Origin: Georgenia soli
Lineage (GTDB): Bacteria > Actinomycetota > Actinomycetes > Actinomycetales > Actinomycetaceae
DNA: 64,000 nt
NCBI RefSeq assembly: GCF_002563695.1
Contig: NZ_PDJI01000004.1
Location: 1,426,001 to 1,490,000, forward strand
Direction of reading: 5' to 3'
Part shown: positions 14,509-23,557 of the stretch, piece after piece
Layout: each line of letters begins with the position of its first letter
Position numbering within the stretch: position 1 is the stretch's first letter
Translations under genes and position numbers: made by a program
The notes under the pieces: generated by a model
Database searches by the model: none
The model's input: only the letters and a program-made list of their open reading frames with translations
Told to the model about the DNA's origin: nothing

Positions 14509-16313
14509 CGCCGACCCCTCGGCAGATACACGTCCACGGTGGTGCCTTCCCCGATTGCGCTGCTCAGAATGATCCGCCCGCCGTGCGCCTCGACGAGCTG
14601 GCGGGAGATGTGCAGGCCCAGCCCCGTCCCCGGGACGACGCCGCGCCGCACCGCCCGGGCGCGGTAGAACCGCTCGAACAGGTGCTCCTGGTCGGCGGCC
14701 GAGATCCCGATGCCGGTGTCCCGCACCTGCAGGTGGGCCTGCTCGTCGTCGGCGTCGAGCGAGACGGTGACGGTGCCGCCTGGGTTGGAGTACTTGATCG
14801 CGTTCGAGACGATGTTGTCGACCACCTGGGTCAGGCGCATCCGGTCCCCCTCGACGACGCACGGGGTCGTCGCGCGGCTCTCGACCGTCACCGCGTGCTG
14901 CTCGGCACGAGGCGCCTGGCTGTGGACCGCCTCGCTGACCACGTCCCGCAGGTCCACCGGCGTGGCCGTCATCGCGATCTCCCCCGCCTTCGTCTGGGCG
15001 GCCGTGAGGAGGTCGGCGATGAGCCGCTGCAGCCGGTCGGCGTTGCGTGCGACGACCTGCAGGTGCTGCCGCGCCCGCTGGGGCAGCCCGGGTTCCTCGG
15101 TCGCCAGCTCGAGGTAGCCCAGCACCGACGTCAGCGGCGTGCGCAGCTCGTGGGAGACGGAGGAGACGAAGTCCTCGCGCTGGGCGAGCGCGTTCGTCTC
15201 GGCCGTGAGGTCCTGGTAGACGACGACGGCGCCCGTGAGCGCCCCCTCGTCGTCCAGGAGCGGGGCGGCCGAGACCCGCAGCGCCCGGCGGCTGCCGTCC
15301 GCCTCCTCCCAGAACGTCAGCTCGCGGTCGATGGTCTCCCCGCGGCTCGCCCGCACCAGCGGCGAGCCGTCAGGCCCGAGCGGCGTCACGCCGTCGGCGC
15401 GGAAGCCGTCGACGCCGGCGTGGATGTCGACGGGGTCGCCGACCTTGTACCTGCCGGCGATGACCCGGGCGTGCGCCCGGTTGATGTGCGTCACCCGTCC
15501 GTGGGCGTCCATGGCGACGACACCCACGTCGATCGTGTTGAGGATCCCCGCCAGCAGACGCTGCTGCGTGCGCGCGTCGTGCAGGGTCTCCTCGATCAGC
15601 GTGCTCTGGCGGCCCAGGAGGTTCCGGTGCGCGGCGGAGCGCCGCTCGGCGAGGTGGAGGTAGATCCCGGCCGCGACGAGCACGGCCGGACCGAGGATCT
15701 GACGGTTGATGTCCTCGATCGTCGGTGCGATCGGCGTGAGGATCTCCGGCCCCCAGGCGGCGGCCGAACCGAGGACGACGGCGACCGCCACCCCGTACCC
15801 GCCGTAGGCGGTGGCCATCCACAGCGCGGGCAGGAGGATGAGGACGTAGGAGGAGAAGCCGGCCGTCTGGGCGAAGCCGACGGCGCAGATGTCCATGACC
15901 GGGACGACGGCGGCGGCCCAGCGGGGCAGCCGCAGCCACGGCACGAGCAGCGACATCGCCGTCGCCACGACCGTGAGGACCACGGCGACGAAGAAGTAGT
16001 GGTCGCCGAGCAGGTCCTCCTCGAAGACCGCCACGCCGAGGATGATCACCAGCGTGACGGCGGTGAACGGAAGCTGGCGGAGGAAGACGCTGAGGTGGTC
16101 CCCCTCGCGGCGTCGGCCCGTCGTCCCCGGTCCCGTGGTCCGTGCCGGTCCCGTGGGCCGTGACGGGCCGGGGGCGGGCCCCGACGTGCCGGCGGAGGGG
16201 TCTGACGTGCCGGCGGAGGGGTCTGACCGGCCACCGTCCTTCCCGGACGACGGCGTACCCGGCCTCCCGCCGGGCGCGCGCGTGCTCCCACGCGTCACCC
16301 CCGGGGCCCCCAT
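14505..16313 (-). CDS. Sensor histidine kinase with PAS domain
   Basis: 602 residues. A Pro/Ser/Gly-rich cytoplasmic N-terminus (about 75 residues, with a duplicated DPSAGTS unit from a 21-bp repeat) precedes a membrane region of about six helices (80-225). A coiled segment, a PAS domain (about 250-365: LLAGILNTIDVGVVAMDAHG), and the kinase core follow. Core motifs: H-box FVSSVSHELRTPLTSVLG, N-box DNIVSNAIKYS, G1 VRDTGIGIS and G2 GTGLGLHI. It autophosphorylates on the H-box His and should pass phosphate to a response regulator. None is adjacent on this strand; the regulator at 9243 is the nearest candidate. Confidence 0.92.
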   Translation of the reverse strand: MGAPGVTRGSTRAPGGRPGTPSSGKDGGRSDPSAGTSDPSAGTSGPAPGPSRPTGPARTTGPGTTGRRREGDHLSVFLRQLPFTAVTLVIILGVAVFEEDLLGDHYFFVAVVLTVVATAMSLLVPWLRLPRWAAAVVPVMDICAVGFAQTAGFSSYVLILLPALWMATAYGGYGVAVAVVLGSAAAWGPEILTPIAPTIEDINRQILGPAVLVAAGIYLHLAERRSAAHRNLLGRQSTLIEETLHDARTQQRLLAGILNTIDVGVVAMDAHGRVTHINRAHARVIAGRYKVGDPVDIHAGVDGFRADGVTPLGPDGSPLVRASRGETIDRELTFWEEADGSRRALRVSAAPLLDDEGALTGAVVVYQDLTAETNALAQREDFVSSVSHELRTPLTSVLGYLELATEEPGLPQRARQHLQVVARNADRLQRLIADLLTAAQTKAGEIAMTATPVDLRDVVSEAVHSQAPRAEQHAVTVESRATTPCVVEGDRMRLTQVVDNIVSNAIKYSNPGGTVTVSLDADDEQAHLQVRDTGIGISAADQEHLFERFYRARAVRRGVVPGTGLGLHISRQLVEAHGGRIILSSAIGEGTTVDVYLPRGRR

Positions 16314-16382
16314 GGCGGCAGATTATCGGGGAAAGACCGTCTGCTCCCCCGGAACCGGTACCGCCTCCCCAGTTCCTGCGAG

Positions 16383-17504
16383 TCAGGCGGCCGGCGCGGT
16401 CCCGGCCTCCTCGCTCGCGCGGCCGACCGCCCGCACCTCCGCCCGGCGGACCTCCTCCACCCGCTCCGCCACGACACCGATCTCGTAGTGGAGCAGGGCG
16501 GGGTCGGGCGCGCGCCCGAGGGCCGAGGCCAGCAGGAACGCGGGCGCGTCCGCCCCGGCCACGTGGCTGAACGGGTACCCGCCCCCGAAGCGGGGGTTGA
16601 TGTCGAGCACCCACAGTACGCCGTGGTGGTCGCGCACGAGGTCCAGGTCGACCAGGCCGGTGGGCCGCAGGGCGGCGCCGAGGCGGGCGACCACGGGCGC
16701 GAACGGGGACGGGTCGACGGTCTCCGCCCGGTCCGTCTGCCCCGCCCGTATCCGAAGCTTGCGCCGGGCGAGCGTCCCGCGCAGCACCCCGGCCGGGCGA
16801 CCGAAGCCGAACACGCCGTCGACGCCGTACTCCTCGCCGGCGAGCCGTTCCTGGACGACGACGGCGTCGAGAGCCCGGAGCGCCTCCCGCCCGTGGGCGT
16901 CACGGGCCGTCACGGCCGCCCGCTCGACGGCGTCGGCGAGGCCGCGGCGGCGGGTCAGGCGCAGGCCCGACGAGCCGGAACCGAAACGGTGCTTGACCAC
17001 GAAGGCGGTGCCAGGGTCGGCGTCGTCGGCCAGGCTCTGCCACCGCGAGCCGAGCACGGTCCGCGGCACGGAGACGCCGACCCGGGAGAGGAAGCGGGCC
17101 ATGAGGTACTTGTCCGCGCTGGGCGCCTGACCGGCCGGGCCGGGGCCGGCGACGGCGCAGCCCAGGGCGCGCAGCCGGTCGGCCAGCCCCTCGGAGAGCA
17201 CTTGGAGCTCGACGTCGTCGACGGTCACGAAGAGAGTGGGCCGCTCACGGCCGAACCACTCCTCCATGGCCGGGGCGTAGGTCTCGTGGTCGCAGGGCGG
17301 CATCACGATCCCGCGGTCGGCGGCGGCGAGGGCGGGGCTGGCGGGGTCCTGCTCGAGGGCGACGACCTCACCGGCCAGTCCGAGGCGGCGGACGGCGTCG
17401 CGGAACGCCTCGACGAGGTAGGGCCGCCGTCCTGCGGAGCCCAGCACCACCGTGACCGGGCCGGCGGAGCCGGGGGCGGCCGTGGGGCCGCCGGTGCCGG
17501 TCAT
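16383..17504 (-). CDS. ATP-grasp ligase, carbamoyl-phosphate-synthase-like (copy 1)
   Basis: 373 residues. N-terminal Rossmann-like preATP-grasp domain (VTVVLGSAGRRPYLVEAFRDA), then the ATP-grasp core: SADKYLMARFLSRVGVSVPRT, FVVKHRFGSGSSGLRL, VVVQERLAGEEYGVDGVFG and the metal-binding VLDINPRFGGGYPF. Family members join a carboxylate to an amine by an acyl-phosphate. About 60% of positions match the second copy (22475-23557) by eye, so they are paralogues. Its place at the end of the polysaccharide cluster suggests modification of an amino sugar. The substrate is unknown. A 196-base gap with a TAAACT box upstream suggests its own promoter. Confidence 0.85.
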   Translation of the reverse strand: MTGTGGPTAAPGSAGPVTVVLGSAGRRPYLVEAFRDAVRRLGLAGEVVALEQDPASPALAAADRGIVMPPCDHETYAPAMEEWFGRERPTLFVTVDDVELQVLSEGLADRLRALGCAVAGPGPAGQAPSADKYLMARFLSRVGVSVPRTVLGSRWQSLADDADPGTAFVVKHRFGSGSSGLRLTRRRGLADAVERAAVTARDAHGREALRALDAVVVQERLAGEEYGVDGVFGFGRPAGVLRGTLARRKLRIRAGQTDRAETVDPSPFAPVVARLGAALRPTGLVDLDLVRDHHGVLWVLDINPRFGGGYPFSHVAGADAPAFLLASALGRAPDPALLHYEIGVVAERVEEVRRAEVRAVGRASEEAGTAPAA

Positions 17505-17633
17505 GACGCACGACCCTGTGTCCGGGGACGGGTGAACCGTGAAGATCGAGGGTTCATCTGACGATCCTTCGTGTGTGGCAGGGCGACCTTGCCCCGCCGG
17601 TACGTTCCCCCGACGTCCAGCGATGGGCGCCCG

Positions 17634-17639
17634 AGTTTA
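17634..17639 (-). promoter_or_regulatory. Possible -10 box of ATP-grasp copy 1
   Basis: Complement TAAACT fits TANNNT and lies about 130 bases before the gene start, in the only long gap of the minus-strand polysaccharide gene run. No clear -35 box is seen. Confidence 0.3.
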
Positions 17640-17700
17640 CCGATGAGAGGTACGTCTCGCAGGTGATCCGGGACTGCACACGGGCGACGCGCCCGGGCCC

Positions 17701-19413
17701 TCAGGCGGTGAGGTCCGCGACGCTGACGAGACTGCCGAGGCGGGCACCTGTCGCGGGCCGGCGTACCGCGGCCCGCCGCAGTCCCGGCGGCCGGACGAAG
17801 TCGATGACGGTGTACTCGCCGTCGGTGTGCAGCTGGTGGGTGCGCTGCACCCGCAGGGAGGCGTTGGGCGAGACGGTCATGACCGGTTCCTCGACGAACG
17901 TGGTCGGCGTGAGCTCGACGACCCTGTTGACCACCGCCTCCTCGCCGTACGTGCCGAAGCCGTGCCGCTGGTTGACCCGGTACACCTCGTCGCCGTCGAG
18001 CACGATGCCGCCGTTGCGGGCGCGCCCGGGGTCCCTGGCGAGGGGGTTGCCCGCGTGCGGGTGCCAGGTGTCGGCCAGCGGCGAGTCGGCGTGGAAGGCG
18101 AACAGCTCGGCGGAGTAGTCACCGGTGCCCGGCGGTGCGATCGAGGTCAGCAGCCACCAGCGCCCACCGAACGGGAAGATCATCGTGTCGACGGCGTCGA
18201 CGTCGTGCATCGCGACGCGGGCCAGCTCCCACCCGAGCGGGAAGCTCGTGCACCGGTAGATCCGGATCGACCGGCTCCTGGCGCTCTCGGGGACCAGGTA
18301 CAGCTCGCCGCCGTGCTCGAAGAGGTACGGGAAGGAGAGGTGGAACGGCTCGGTGAGCGCGACGCCCACCTCGCGGCTCCGCCCCTCGCAGATCTCGTGC
18401 ACGAAGATCCGGCCTCGGCCCGCCCGGCGCTCGAAGTCCTCGGTGAAGAGGTAGTGCCGGCCGTCGCGGGCCACCACGAACGGGTCGGCGTGGAAGTGGC
18501 CGCGCCGCCGCGGCAGCGCGGTGGCGCGGGCCGTGCCGACCTCCCGCCACGGCGCGTGCACCCAGGCGACGTTCCACCGCGGGCGGCCGAGCGCCTTGTC
18601 GACGAGCTTGGGGGTCACCGTGCCGGCCACCCGGGCGGCGTACCGCAGCGAGTCGGCGGTGGTGGCGGGCTCCGGCGCCGGCCACGGGTCGACCGGGACG
18701 GGCCGCGAGCTGCGGCTGCGCGACGCCGTCACCACCGGCGCACCGGCGCGCGCGAGCTCCTTCAGCAGGAGCTGCAGGTGGTGGTAGGAGCGCTGGGTGA
18801 CGATCGCCCGGTTGAGCTCGGCGAAGAGCCCGGTCCAGGCCCGCCCCCGGCGGATGACGACGCTCCCGCCGTCGGCCCTGAGCCGCCGGATGGCGTACTC
18901 GGTGGCCGCGCGCCCGTCGAGCACCTCCCAGAAGCCCGGCGGCCCGAGCCGTTCCGCCTCCGGGCGCACGGCGAGGGTGCCGAACCTGGCGGTGTCCAGG
19001 AGCGGGCCGCGCAGCCGGGCACCGTCGTCGACGACGACGAGCACGTCCAGCCCCAGGGCCGCGACGAGGCTCGCGGCCGCCTCGTCGAACACCACGGCGC
19101 CGTCCGCGGCCACCTCCGCCGGTACCGGCACGGTCTCCAGCACCTCACCGAGATCCGTGGCCCGGCCGTGGCCACGGAAGGCGCAGAACCGACGCAGGAC
19201 CACTCCCTCGAGCGCGGTCAGCGTGCGCAGCGCCATGGGCACGCGGGCGCCCGCGGCAGATCCGGACAGCCGGCCGGTGGGGCTCCGGACGAGCACGAGG
19301 TGGGTGATCTCGACGTCGTCCTGGTGGGCGGCCCAGTCGACGAGTCCCTTGGTGTAGGCGGTGGCGTGCGAGGTCGCGCTGACCAGCCCGACCCTCACCC
19401 GTCGGTCCGCCAC
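17701..19413 (-). CDS. Formyltransferase-like / beta-propeller fusion protein
   Basis: 570 residues. GTG at 19413 follows GGGAGGAGACGCC. The first 270 residues resemble a formyltransferase N-terminal fold (VRVGLVSATSHATAYTKGLVDW, LDVLVVVDDGARLRGPLLDTARFGTLAVRPE). The rest resembles the propeller of glucosamine inositolphosphorylceramide transferase-like and family 32/43 glycosidase-like proteins (HADPFVVARDGRHYLFTED, LSFPYLFEHGGELYLVPESA, VDTMIFPFGGRWWLLTS). The usual formyltransferase catalytic HxSLLP motif is not apparent, so activity is doubtful. No signal peptide. As last gene of the coupled polysaccharide operon it probably modifies or senses an amino-sugar intermediate. Confidence 0.7.
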   Translation of the reverse strand: MADRRVRVGLVSATSHATAYTKGLVDWAAHQDDVEITHLVLVRSPTGRLSGSAAGARVPMALRTLTALEGVVLRRFCAFRGHGRATDLGEVLETVPVPAEVAADGAVVFDEAAASLVAALGLDVLVVVDDGARLRGPLLDTARFGTLAVRPEAERLGPPGFWEVLDGRAATEYAIRRLRADGGSVVIRRGRAWTGLFAELNRAIVTQRSYHHLQLLLKELARAGAPVVTASRSRSSRPVPVDPWPAPEPATTADSLRYAARVAGTVTPKLVDKALGRPRWNVAWVHAPWREVGTARATALPRRRGHFHADPFVVARDGRHYLFTEDFERRAGRGRIFVHEICEGRSREVGVALTEPFHLSFPYLFEHGGELYLVPESARSRSIRIYRCTSFPLGWELARVAMHDVDAVDTMIFPFGGRWWLLTSIAPPGTGDYSAELFAFHADSPLADTWHPHAGNPLARDPGRARNGGIVLDGDEVYRVNQRHGFGTYGEEAVVNRVVELTPTTFVEEPVMTVSPNASLRVQRTHQLHTDGEYTVIDFVRPPGLRRAAVRRPATGARLGSLVSVADLTA

Positions 19414-19429
19414 GGCGTCTCCTCCCTCG

Positions 19430-20998
19430 TCAGGCGTCCCCCGGCGCGTCCGGCCGCCGCCCCGTCACGCTCGCCCGGGGCACGGCCCCGTCGCCGGCCC
19501 CGGGCGACGTCGTGCGCGCCGGGGGCACGGTCCCGTTGCCGGCCCATGGTGTCGTCGTGCCCGGTCTGTCGGTGCGGGGGACCGCGGCGGCGCCCGGCTC
19601 GGTCCGGCGGGCTGCCGCAGGCGGACGCGTCGCGCGGTCGTCACGCCCTGCCGGGACGTCGGGCGTGCGCTCCCCGGGTCGCGCGCCGGTCCGTCCGGCG
19701 TCCACCCTGTTGAGCACCAGGCCCAGGATGCGGGCCCCGACGTGGTCCAGGCGCTCGAGCGCCTGACGCATCTCGACCTTGCGGTTCCTGCCGGTCGCCA
19801 CCACCAGCAGCGTGCCGCCGGTGAGCGTGCTCAGCACGGCGGCGTCGGTGGCGGTGAGCACCGGCGGGCTGTCGACGACGACCATGTCGTAGCGACCCGC
19901 GGCCTCGGCGAGCAGGTGCGCCATGGCCGCGGAGGACAGCAGCTCGCTCGGGTTCGGCGCCGACCGCCCCGCGGGCAGCACGTCGACCGGGCGGTCGCCC
20001 CACCGCCGGGCGAGCTCCTCGGGACGGGCCCGGCCCAGCAGCGCGTCCGACAGCCCCGGGCTGCCCTCGACCCCGAGCGCGCGCCCCGCCGAGGGGTGCC
20101 GCAGGTCCGCGTCGACGAGGAGCACCGAGGCACCGGTGTCCGCGAGCGCGACGGCGAGGTTGACCGCGACCGTCGTCGCGCCCTCCCCCGCCGTGGCGGA
20201 CGTGACGACGACCGATCGGGTGCCGGCCGCGGCGGTGAGGACGTGCAGGTTGGTGCGCAGCTCGCGGACGGACTCGGCGCGGCGGCCGTCGGGGTCGGCG
20301 CGCACGAACACCGGCGCCGCCGCCTTGCCGGCAGGGCCGAGCGAGGCCAGGACGGTGGCGTCGGTGACGGCCGCGAGGTCCCGCTCGTCGCCCACGTGGG
20401 TGTCGCGGGCCTGGCGGACCAGGGCGAGCACGACGCCGGCCAGGAGTCCCAGCACGACGCCGAGGACGAGGTTGACGGCGGGGTTGGGCACGGAGGGTCT
20501 GGTGGGGACGGCGCCCGGGGTGGGGATGGTGGCCCGGACCGCCGCACCGCCGTCGGCGGCGTCGGGGAAGATCGTGGCGGCGGCGTCGGACAGCTCCTTC
20601 GCGACGGCGTTGGCGAGGTCGGCGGCCCCCTGCGCCGTCGGCGCCGTGGCGGCGATCTGGAGGATCGCGGTGCCTTCCGGGACGGTGGTCCTCACCGACC
20701 TGGCCAGCTCGGTGGCCGTGGTGTCCAGGCCGAGGTCCTGGATGACCGGATCGAGGACGAGCGGCGAGGTGGCTATGTCGGCCAGCGAGCTCATCTGGCT
20801 CTCGGTGAACGCCGTGCCCTCGTTGAGCTCGGTGATCGACTGGCTCGAGCGGACCGAGAAGTACATCTTCGCCGTCGACGTGTACCGCGGCGGCATCAGG
20901 GCGGTCACCGCGGCCGCGAGCAGGACGGCCACCCCCAGGGCGGCGAGCACGGTCACCCACCGGGCACGCAGCACGCGCCAGACTGTGTTCAGCTCCAT
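19430..20998 (-). CDS. Wzz/tyrosine-autokinase-like protein (chain length regulator)
   Basis: 522 residues. ATG at 20998 overlaps the polymerase gene by 10 bases. N-terminus: Wzz-type membrane protein with helices at about 12-33 and 170-190 and the pre-helix proline motif (RPSVPNPAVNLVLGVVLG). The cytoplasmic domain resembles bacterial tyrosine kinases: Walker A' VLLVDADLRHP and Walker B MVVVDSPPV. The Walker A motif reads SATAGEGATT, with Ala where GEGKT/S has its Lys. The C-terminal tail (about 440-522) is Pro/Arg/Thr-rich and has no tyrosine cluster. It probably controls polymer length with Wzy, but kinase activity may be lost. Confidence 0.85.
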   Translation of the reverse strand: MELNTVWRVLRARWVTVLAALGVAVLLAAAVTALMPPRYTSTAKMYFSVRSSQSITELNEGTAFTESQMSSLADIATSPLVLDPVIQDLGLDTTATELARSVRTTVPEGTAILQIAATAPTAQGAADLANAVAKELSDAAATIFPDAADGGAAVRATIPTPGAVPTRPSVPNPAVNLVLGVVLGLLAGVVLALVRQARDTHVGDERDLAAVTDATVLASLGPAGKAAAPVFVRADPDGRRAESVRELRTNLHVLTAAAGTRSVVVTSATAGEGATTVAVNLAVALADTGASVLLVDADLRHPSAGRALGVEGSPGLSDALLGRARPEELARRWGDRPVDVLPAGRSAPNPSELLSSAAMAHLLAEAAGRYDMVVVDSPPVLTATDAAVLSTLTGGTLLVVATGRNRKVEMRQALERLDHVGARILGLVLNRVDAGRTGARPGERTPDVPAGRDDRATRPPAAARRTEPGAAAVPRTDRPGTTTPWAGNGTVPPARTTSPGAGDGAVPRASVTGRRPDAPGDA

Positions 20999-22482
20999 CG
21001 CAGACCCCTTCGGGCGGAACTCGAGTGTGGCAGACCGCGCCCGTGCACCGTGGCGGGTCCGGGCGGCTTCTCGGCGCCGGGCGGGCCCGGGTCGTAGAGC
21101 GCGAGCATCAGCCCGAGCACGGCCCACATGGGGCGGGTGTTCTCCAGGCTGAGCGTGAAGGCCTGCATCAGCAGCGCCAGGACGGAGAGCAGCAGGTACG
21201 GGGCGTCGCCGTCGCCGGCCCGCGTGGCACGCAGGAGGCGCGTGACCACGAGGGCGGGGACGACCAGGAAGACGAGCAGCCCGACGATGCCGGTCTCGGC
21301 GAGGAACCCGAGGTAGGTGTTGTGCGGGATGGTGTCCCACTGCGGCCCGAGCAGCTGCTGCGCCACGGGGACGTACTGCCCCGCCCCGACACCGAGCACC
21401 GGGCTCGAGGCCCACTGCTGGACCGCGACGGACCACAGCTGGTACCGCTGGTCCGGGGCGGCTCCGGCGTCGGGCACGAAGACGCTGGTGGCCCGCTGCA
21501 GCACCTCCCCCACCCACGCGTCCGGCAGGATCACGACGGCGAGCACGCCCAGCACGGCGGTGCCGACGAGGAGGCGCCGGAACGTCGGACCCGCGCGCGT
21601 GCCGAGGGTGAGGACCACCGTGACGACGGCGGCCAGGGCCATCGCGGCCATCGCCGCCCGCGACCCGGTGAGGACGACCGCCACCACGATGACCGGGACC
21701 TGCCAGGACCAGGGCCTCCCGGTGCGGTCCCGGTGGGCGGCCACGACGACGCCGAGGGAGAGCAGGAGGTAGACGCTGAACGCGTTCGGGTCCTCGAACG
21801 TGCCGGAGGCCCGCCAGAAGTAGGACAGCCCCAGGTCGACCCCCGCCGCGTACAGGGCGCTGGCACCGATGCCGATGAGCGCGCTCGCGGTGGCGGTCGC
21901 GGCCCAGATCTCCAGCACGCGCCGGTCGCCGGCCCGCACCCTCGGCGCCACGGCGGCGTAGAGGACGAGCAGGTACGCGCACGCGAGGGCGATCTTCACC
22001 GCGGCGGCGGCCCCGCCCGGGAAGTCCGCCCCGCCGAGGAGCACGGGACCGACCAGGGACGCCCACAGCACCAGCTGCAGGACCACCGTGTACCCGACGA
22101 GGAGCGGCCAGGTCGGGCCCGCCGGACCTCGCGGCGACCGGCGCTGGAGCGCCGCCCGGCCGGCCGCGGCGAGGAGCATGAGCACCAGCACGCCGTCGGC
22201 GAGGGAGAGGTTCACGAGGGAGCCGCGCCCCGGCGGGTAGAAGTGGACCGGCAGCGCGACGACCAGCAGCTCCACGAGCGACAGCCGCAGCCGGACGGCG
22301 ACCGCCGCGGCGACCACAGCACCGAGGACGACGGCGGCGGCGGTCAGCACCACCGAGCCGCCGGCCGCGGCGGACGGGACGGTGGCGAGGCCCAGCGAGA
22401 GCACCAGCACCGGCAGGCCCGTCCCGCGCCGCGTCACCGGCTCCGTCCCCACCACCCCCGTCCCGGCGACCACGTCACGCAC
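20989..22482 (-). CDS. O-antigen ligase/polymerase-like (Wzy) membrane protein
   Basis: 497 residues with about 11-12 membrane helices. A large periplasmic loop (about 325-390) contains the family pattern RYQLWSVAVQQW, SSPVLGVGAGQY and TIPHNTYLGFLAETG; the last is the conserved PHNxYL...E/tG signature of Wzy_C proteins. It would join lipid-linked repeat units outside the membrane. GTG at 22482 overlaps the preceding ATP-grasp gene by 8 bases, and the 3' end overlaps the Wzz-like gene by 10. Polymerase is favoured over ligase because a flippase, a Wzz-like protein and initiating transferases are present. Confidence 0.87.
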   Translation of the reverse strand: MRDVVAGTGVVGTEPVTRRGTGLPVLVLSLGLATVPSAAAGGSVVLTAAAVVLGAVVAAAVAVRLRLSLVELLVVALPVHFYPPGRGSLVNLSLADGVLVLMLLAAAGRAALQRRSPRGPAGPTWPLLVGYTVVLQLVLWASLVGPVLLGGADFPGGAAAAVKIALACAYLLVLYAAVAPRVRAGDRRVLEIWAATATASALIGIGASALYAAGVDLGLSYFWRASGTFEDPNAFSVYLLLSLGVVVAAHRDRTGRPWSWQVPVIVVAVVLTGSRAAMAAMALAAVVTVVLTLGTRAGPTFRRLLVGTAVLGVLAVVILPDAWVGEVLQRATSVFVPDAGAAPDQRYQLWSVAVQQWASSPVLGVGAGQYVPVAQQLLGPQWDTIPHNTYLGFLAETGIVGLLVFLVVPALVVTRLLRATRAGDGDAPYLLLSVLALLMQAFTLSLENTRPMWAVLGLMLALYDPGPPGAEKPPGPATVHGRGLPHSSSARRGLRWS

Positions 22483-23557
22483 CGCCCGTCGCGCGCTCCA
22501 CCAGCGCTCCGGTCCGCCGGATCGACTCGTACTTCGCCCCCACCACGCCGGGCTGGTAGCGCAGCAGCGCCGGGTCGGCGCGGCGTCCGAGCGCCGCGGC
22601 GAGCAGGTAGGTGGGCGCGTCCGCCCCCGCGACGTGCATGAACGGGTAGCCGCCGCCGAAGCGCGGGTTGACGTCGATCACCCGCAGCACGCCGTCGCGG
22701 TCACGGATGAGGTCCAGGTCCACGGGGCCGGCGGGGCGCAGGGCCGCCCCGAGCCGGGCGACCACGGGCGCGAACGGGGCCGGGTCCACCGTGACGGCCT
22801 TGTCCGTCTCCCCCGAGCGCATGCGCATCTTCCGGCGGGCGAGCGTCCCCCGCAGCACGCCGGTCTCGCGGCCGAGCCCGAAGACGCCGTCGACGCCGAA
22901 CTCCTGGCCCATCAGCCGCCGCTGGACGACGACCGCGTCCCGCGCCCGCAGCGCCGGCCGGCCGTGGATGTCGGTCGCGGAGCCGGACGCCTCGTCGACG
23001 GCGGCGGCCAGGCCCTCGCGGTCCGTCAGCCGCAGCCCCGAGGAGCCGGAGCCGAAGCGGTGCTTGACGACGTACTGCGTGCCCGCGGCGCCGTCCTCGG
23101 CCACGAGGGCCTCCCACCGCGAGCCGAGCTCGGTGCGCGGCACCGCCACGCCCGCCCGGCCCAGCAGCCGGGCCATGAGGTACTTGTCCGACGCCTGCTC
23201 CTGCGCGGCGCGGGAGAGGCCGGCGACGGCGCAGCCCGTGGCCCGCAGCCGGTCGGCCAGGCCCTCGGAGAGGAGCTGGAGCTCGTAGTCGTTGACGGAG
23301 ACGAACAGGGCGGGGCGCGCCCGCTCGAAGAGGTCCAGCATCGCCGGGGCGTACGCTGCGTCGCTGTAGGCGGGCATCACCACGCCGCGGTCGGCGAAGC
23401 CGAAGCTCGCGCTGGTGGGGTCGTGCTCCGTGGCGACCACCTCGCCGTCGACGTCCAGCCGCGCCAGGGCGTCGCGGAACCACTCGATGAGGTAGAGCCG
23501 CCGCCCGGCGGAGCCGATCACGACGGTCACCCGCCCGCCGCCAGCCCCGGCGGTCAC
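22475..23557 (-). CDS. ATP-grasp ligase, carbamoyl-phosphate-synthase-like (copy 2)
   Basis: 360 residues. GTG at 23557 overlaps the aminotransferase stop (GTGA, 23554-23557). Domains follow those of copy 1: VTVVIGSAGRRLYLIEWFRDA, SDKYLMARLLGRAGVAVPRT, YVVKHRFGSGSSGLRLT, VVVQRRLMGQEFGVDGVFG and VIDVNPRFGGGYPFMHV. Direct coupling to the sugar aminotransferase suggests that it acts on that enzyme's product, for example by attaching an amino acid or other acid to the new 4-amino group. That would fill the gap left by the lack of an acetyltransferase in the cluster. The substrate is inferred, not shown. Confidence 0.85.
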   Translation of the reverse strand: MTAGAGGGRVTVVIGSAGRRLYLIEWFRDALARLDVDGEVVATEHDPTSASFGFADRGVVMPAYSDAAYAPAMLDLFERARPALFVSVNDYELQLLSEGLADRLRATGCAVAGLSRAAQEQASDKYLMARLLGRAGVAVPRTELGSRWEALVAEDGAAGTQYVVKHRFGSGSSGLRLTDREGLAAAVDEASGSATDIHGRPALRARDAVVVQRRLMGQEFGVDGVFGLGRETGVLRGTLARRKMRMRSGETDKAVTVDPAPFAPVVARLGAALRPAGPVDLDLIRDRDGVLRVIDVNPRFGGGYPFMHVAGADAPTYLLAAALGRRADPALLRYQPGVVGAKYESIRRTGALVERATGGA

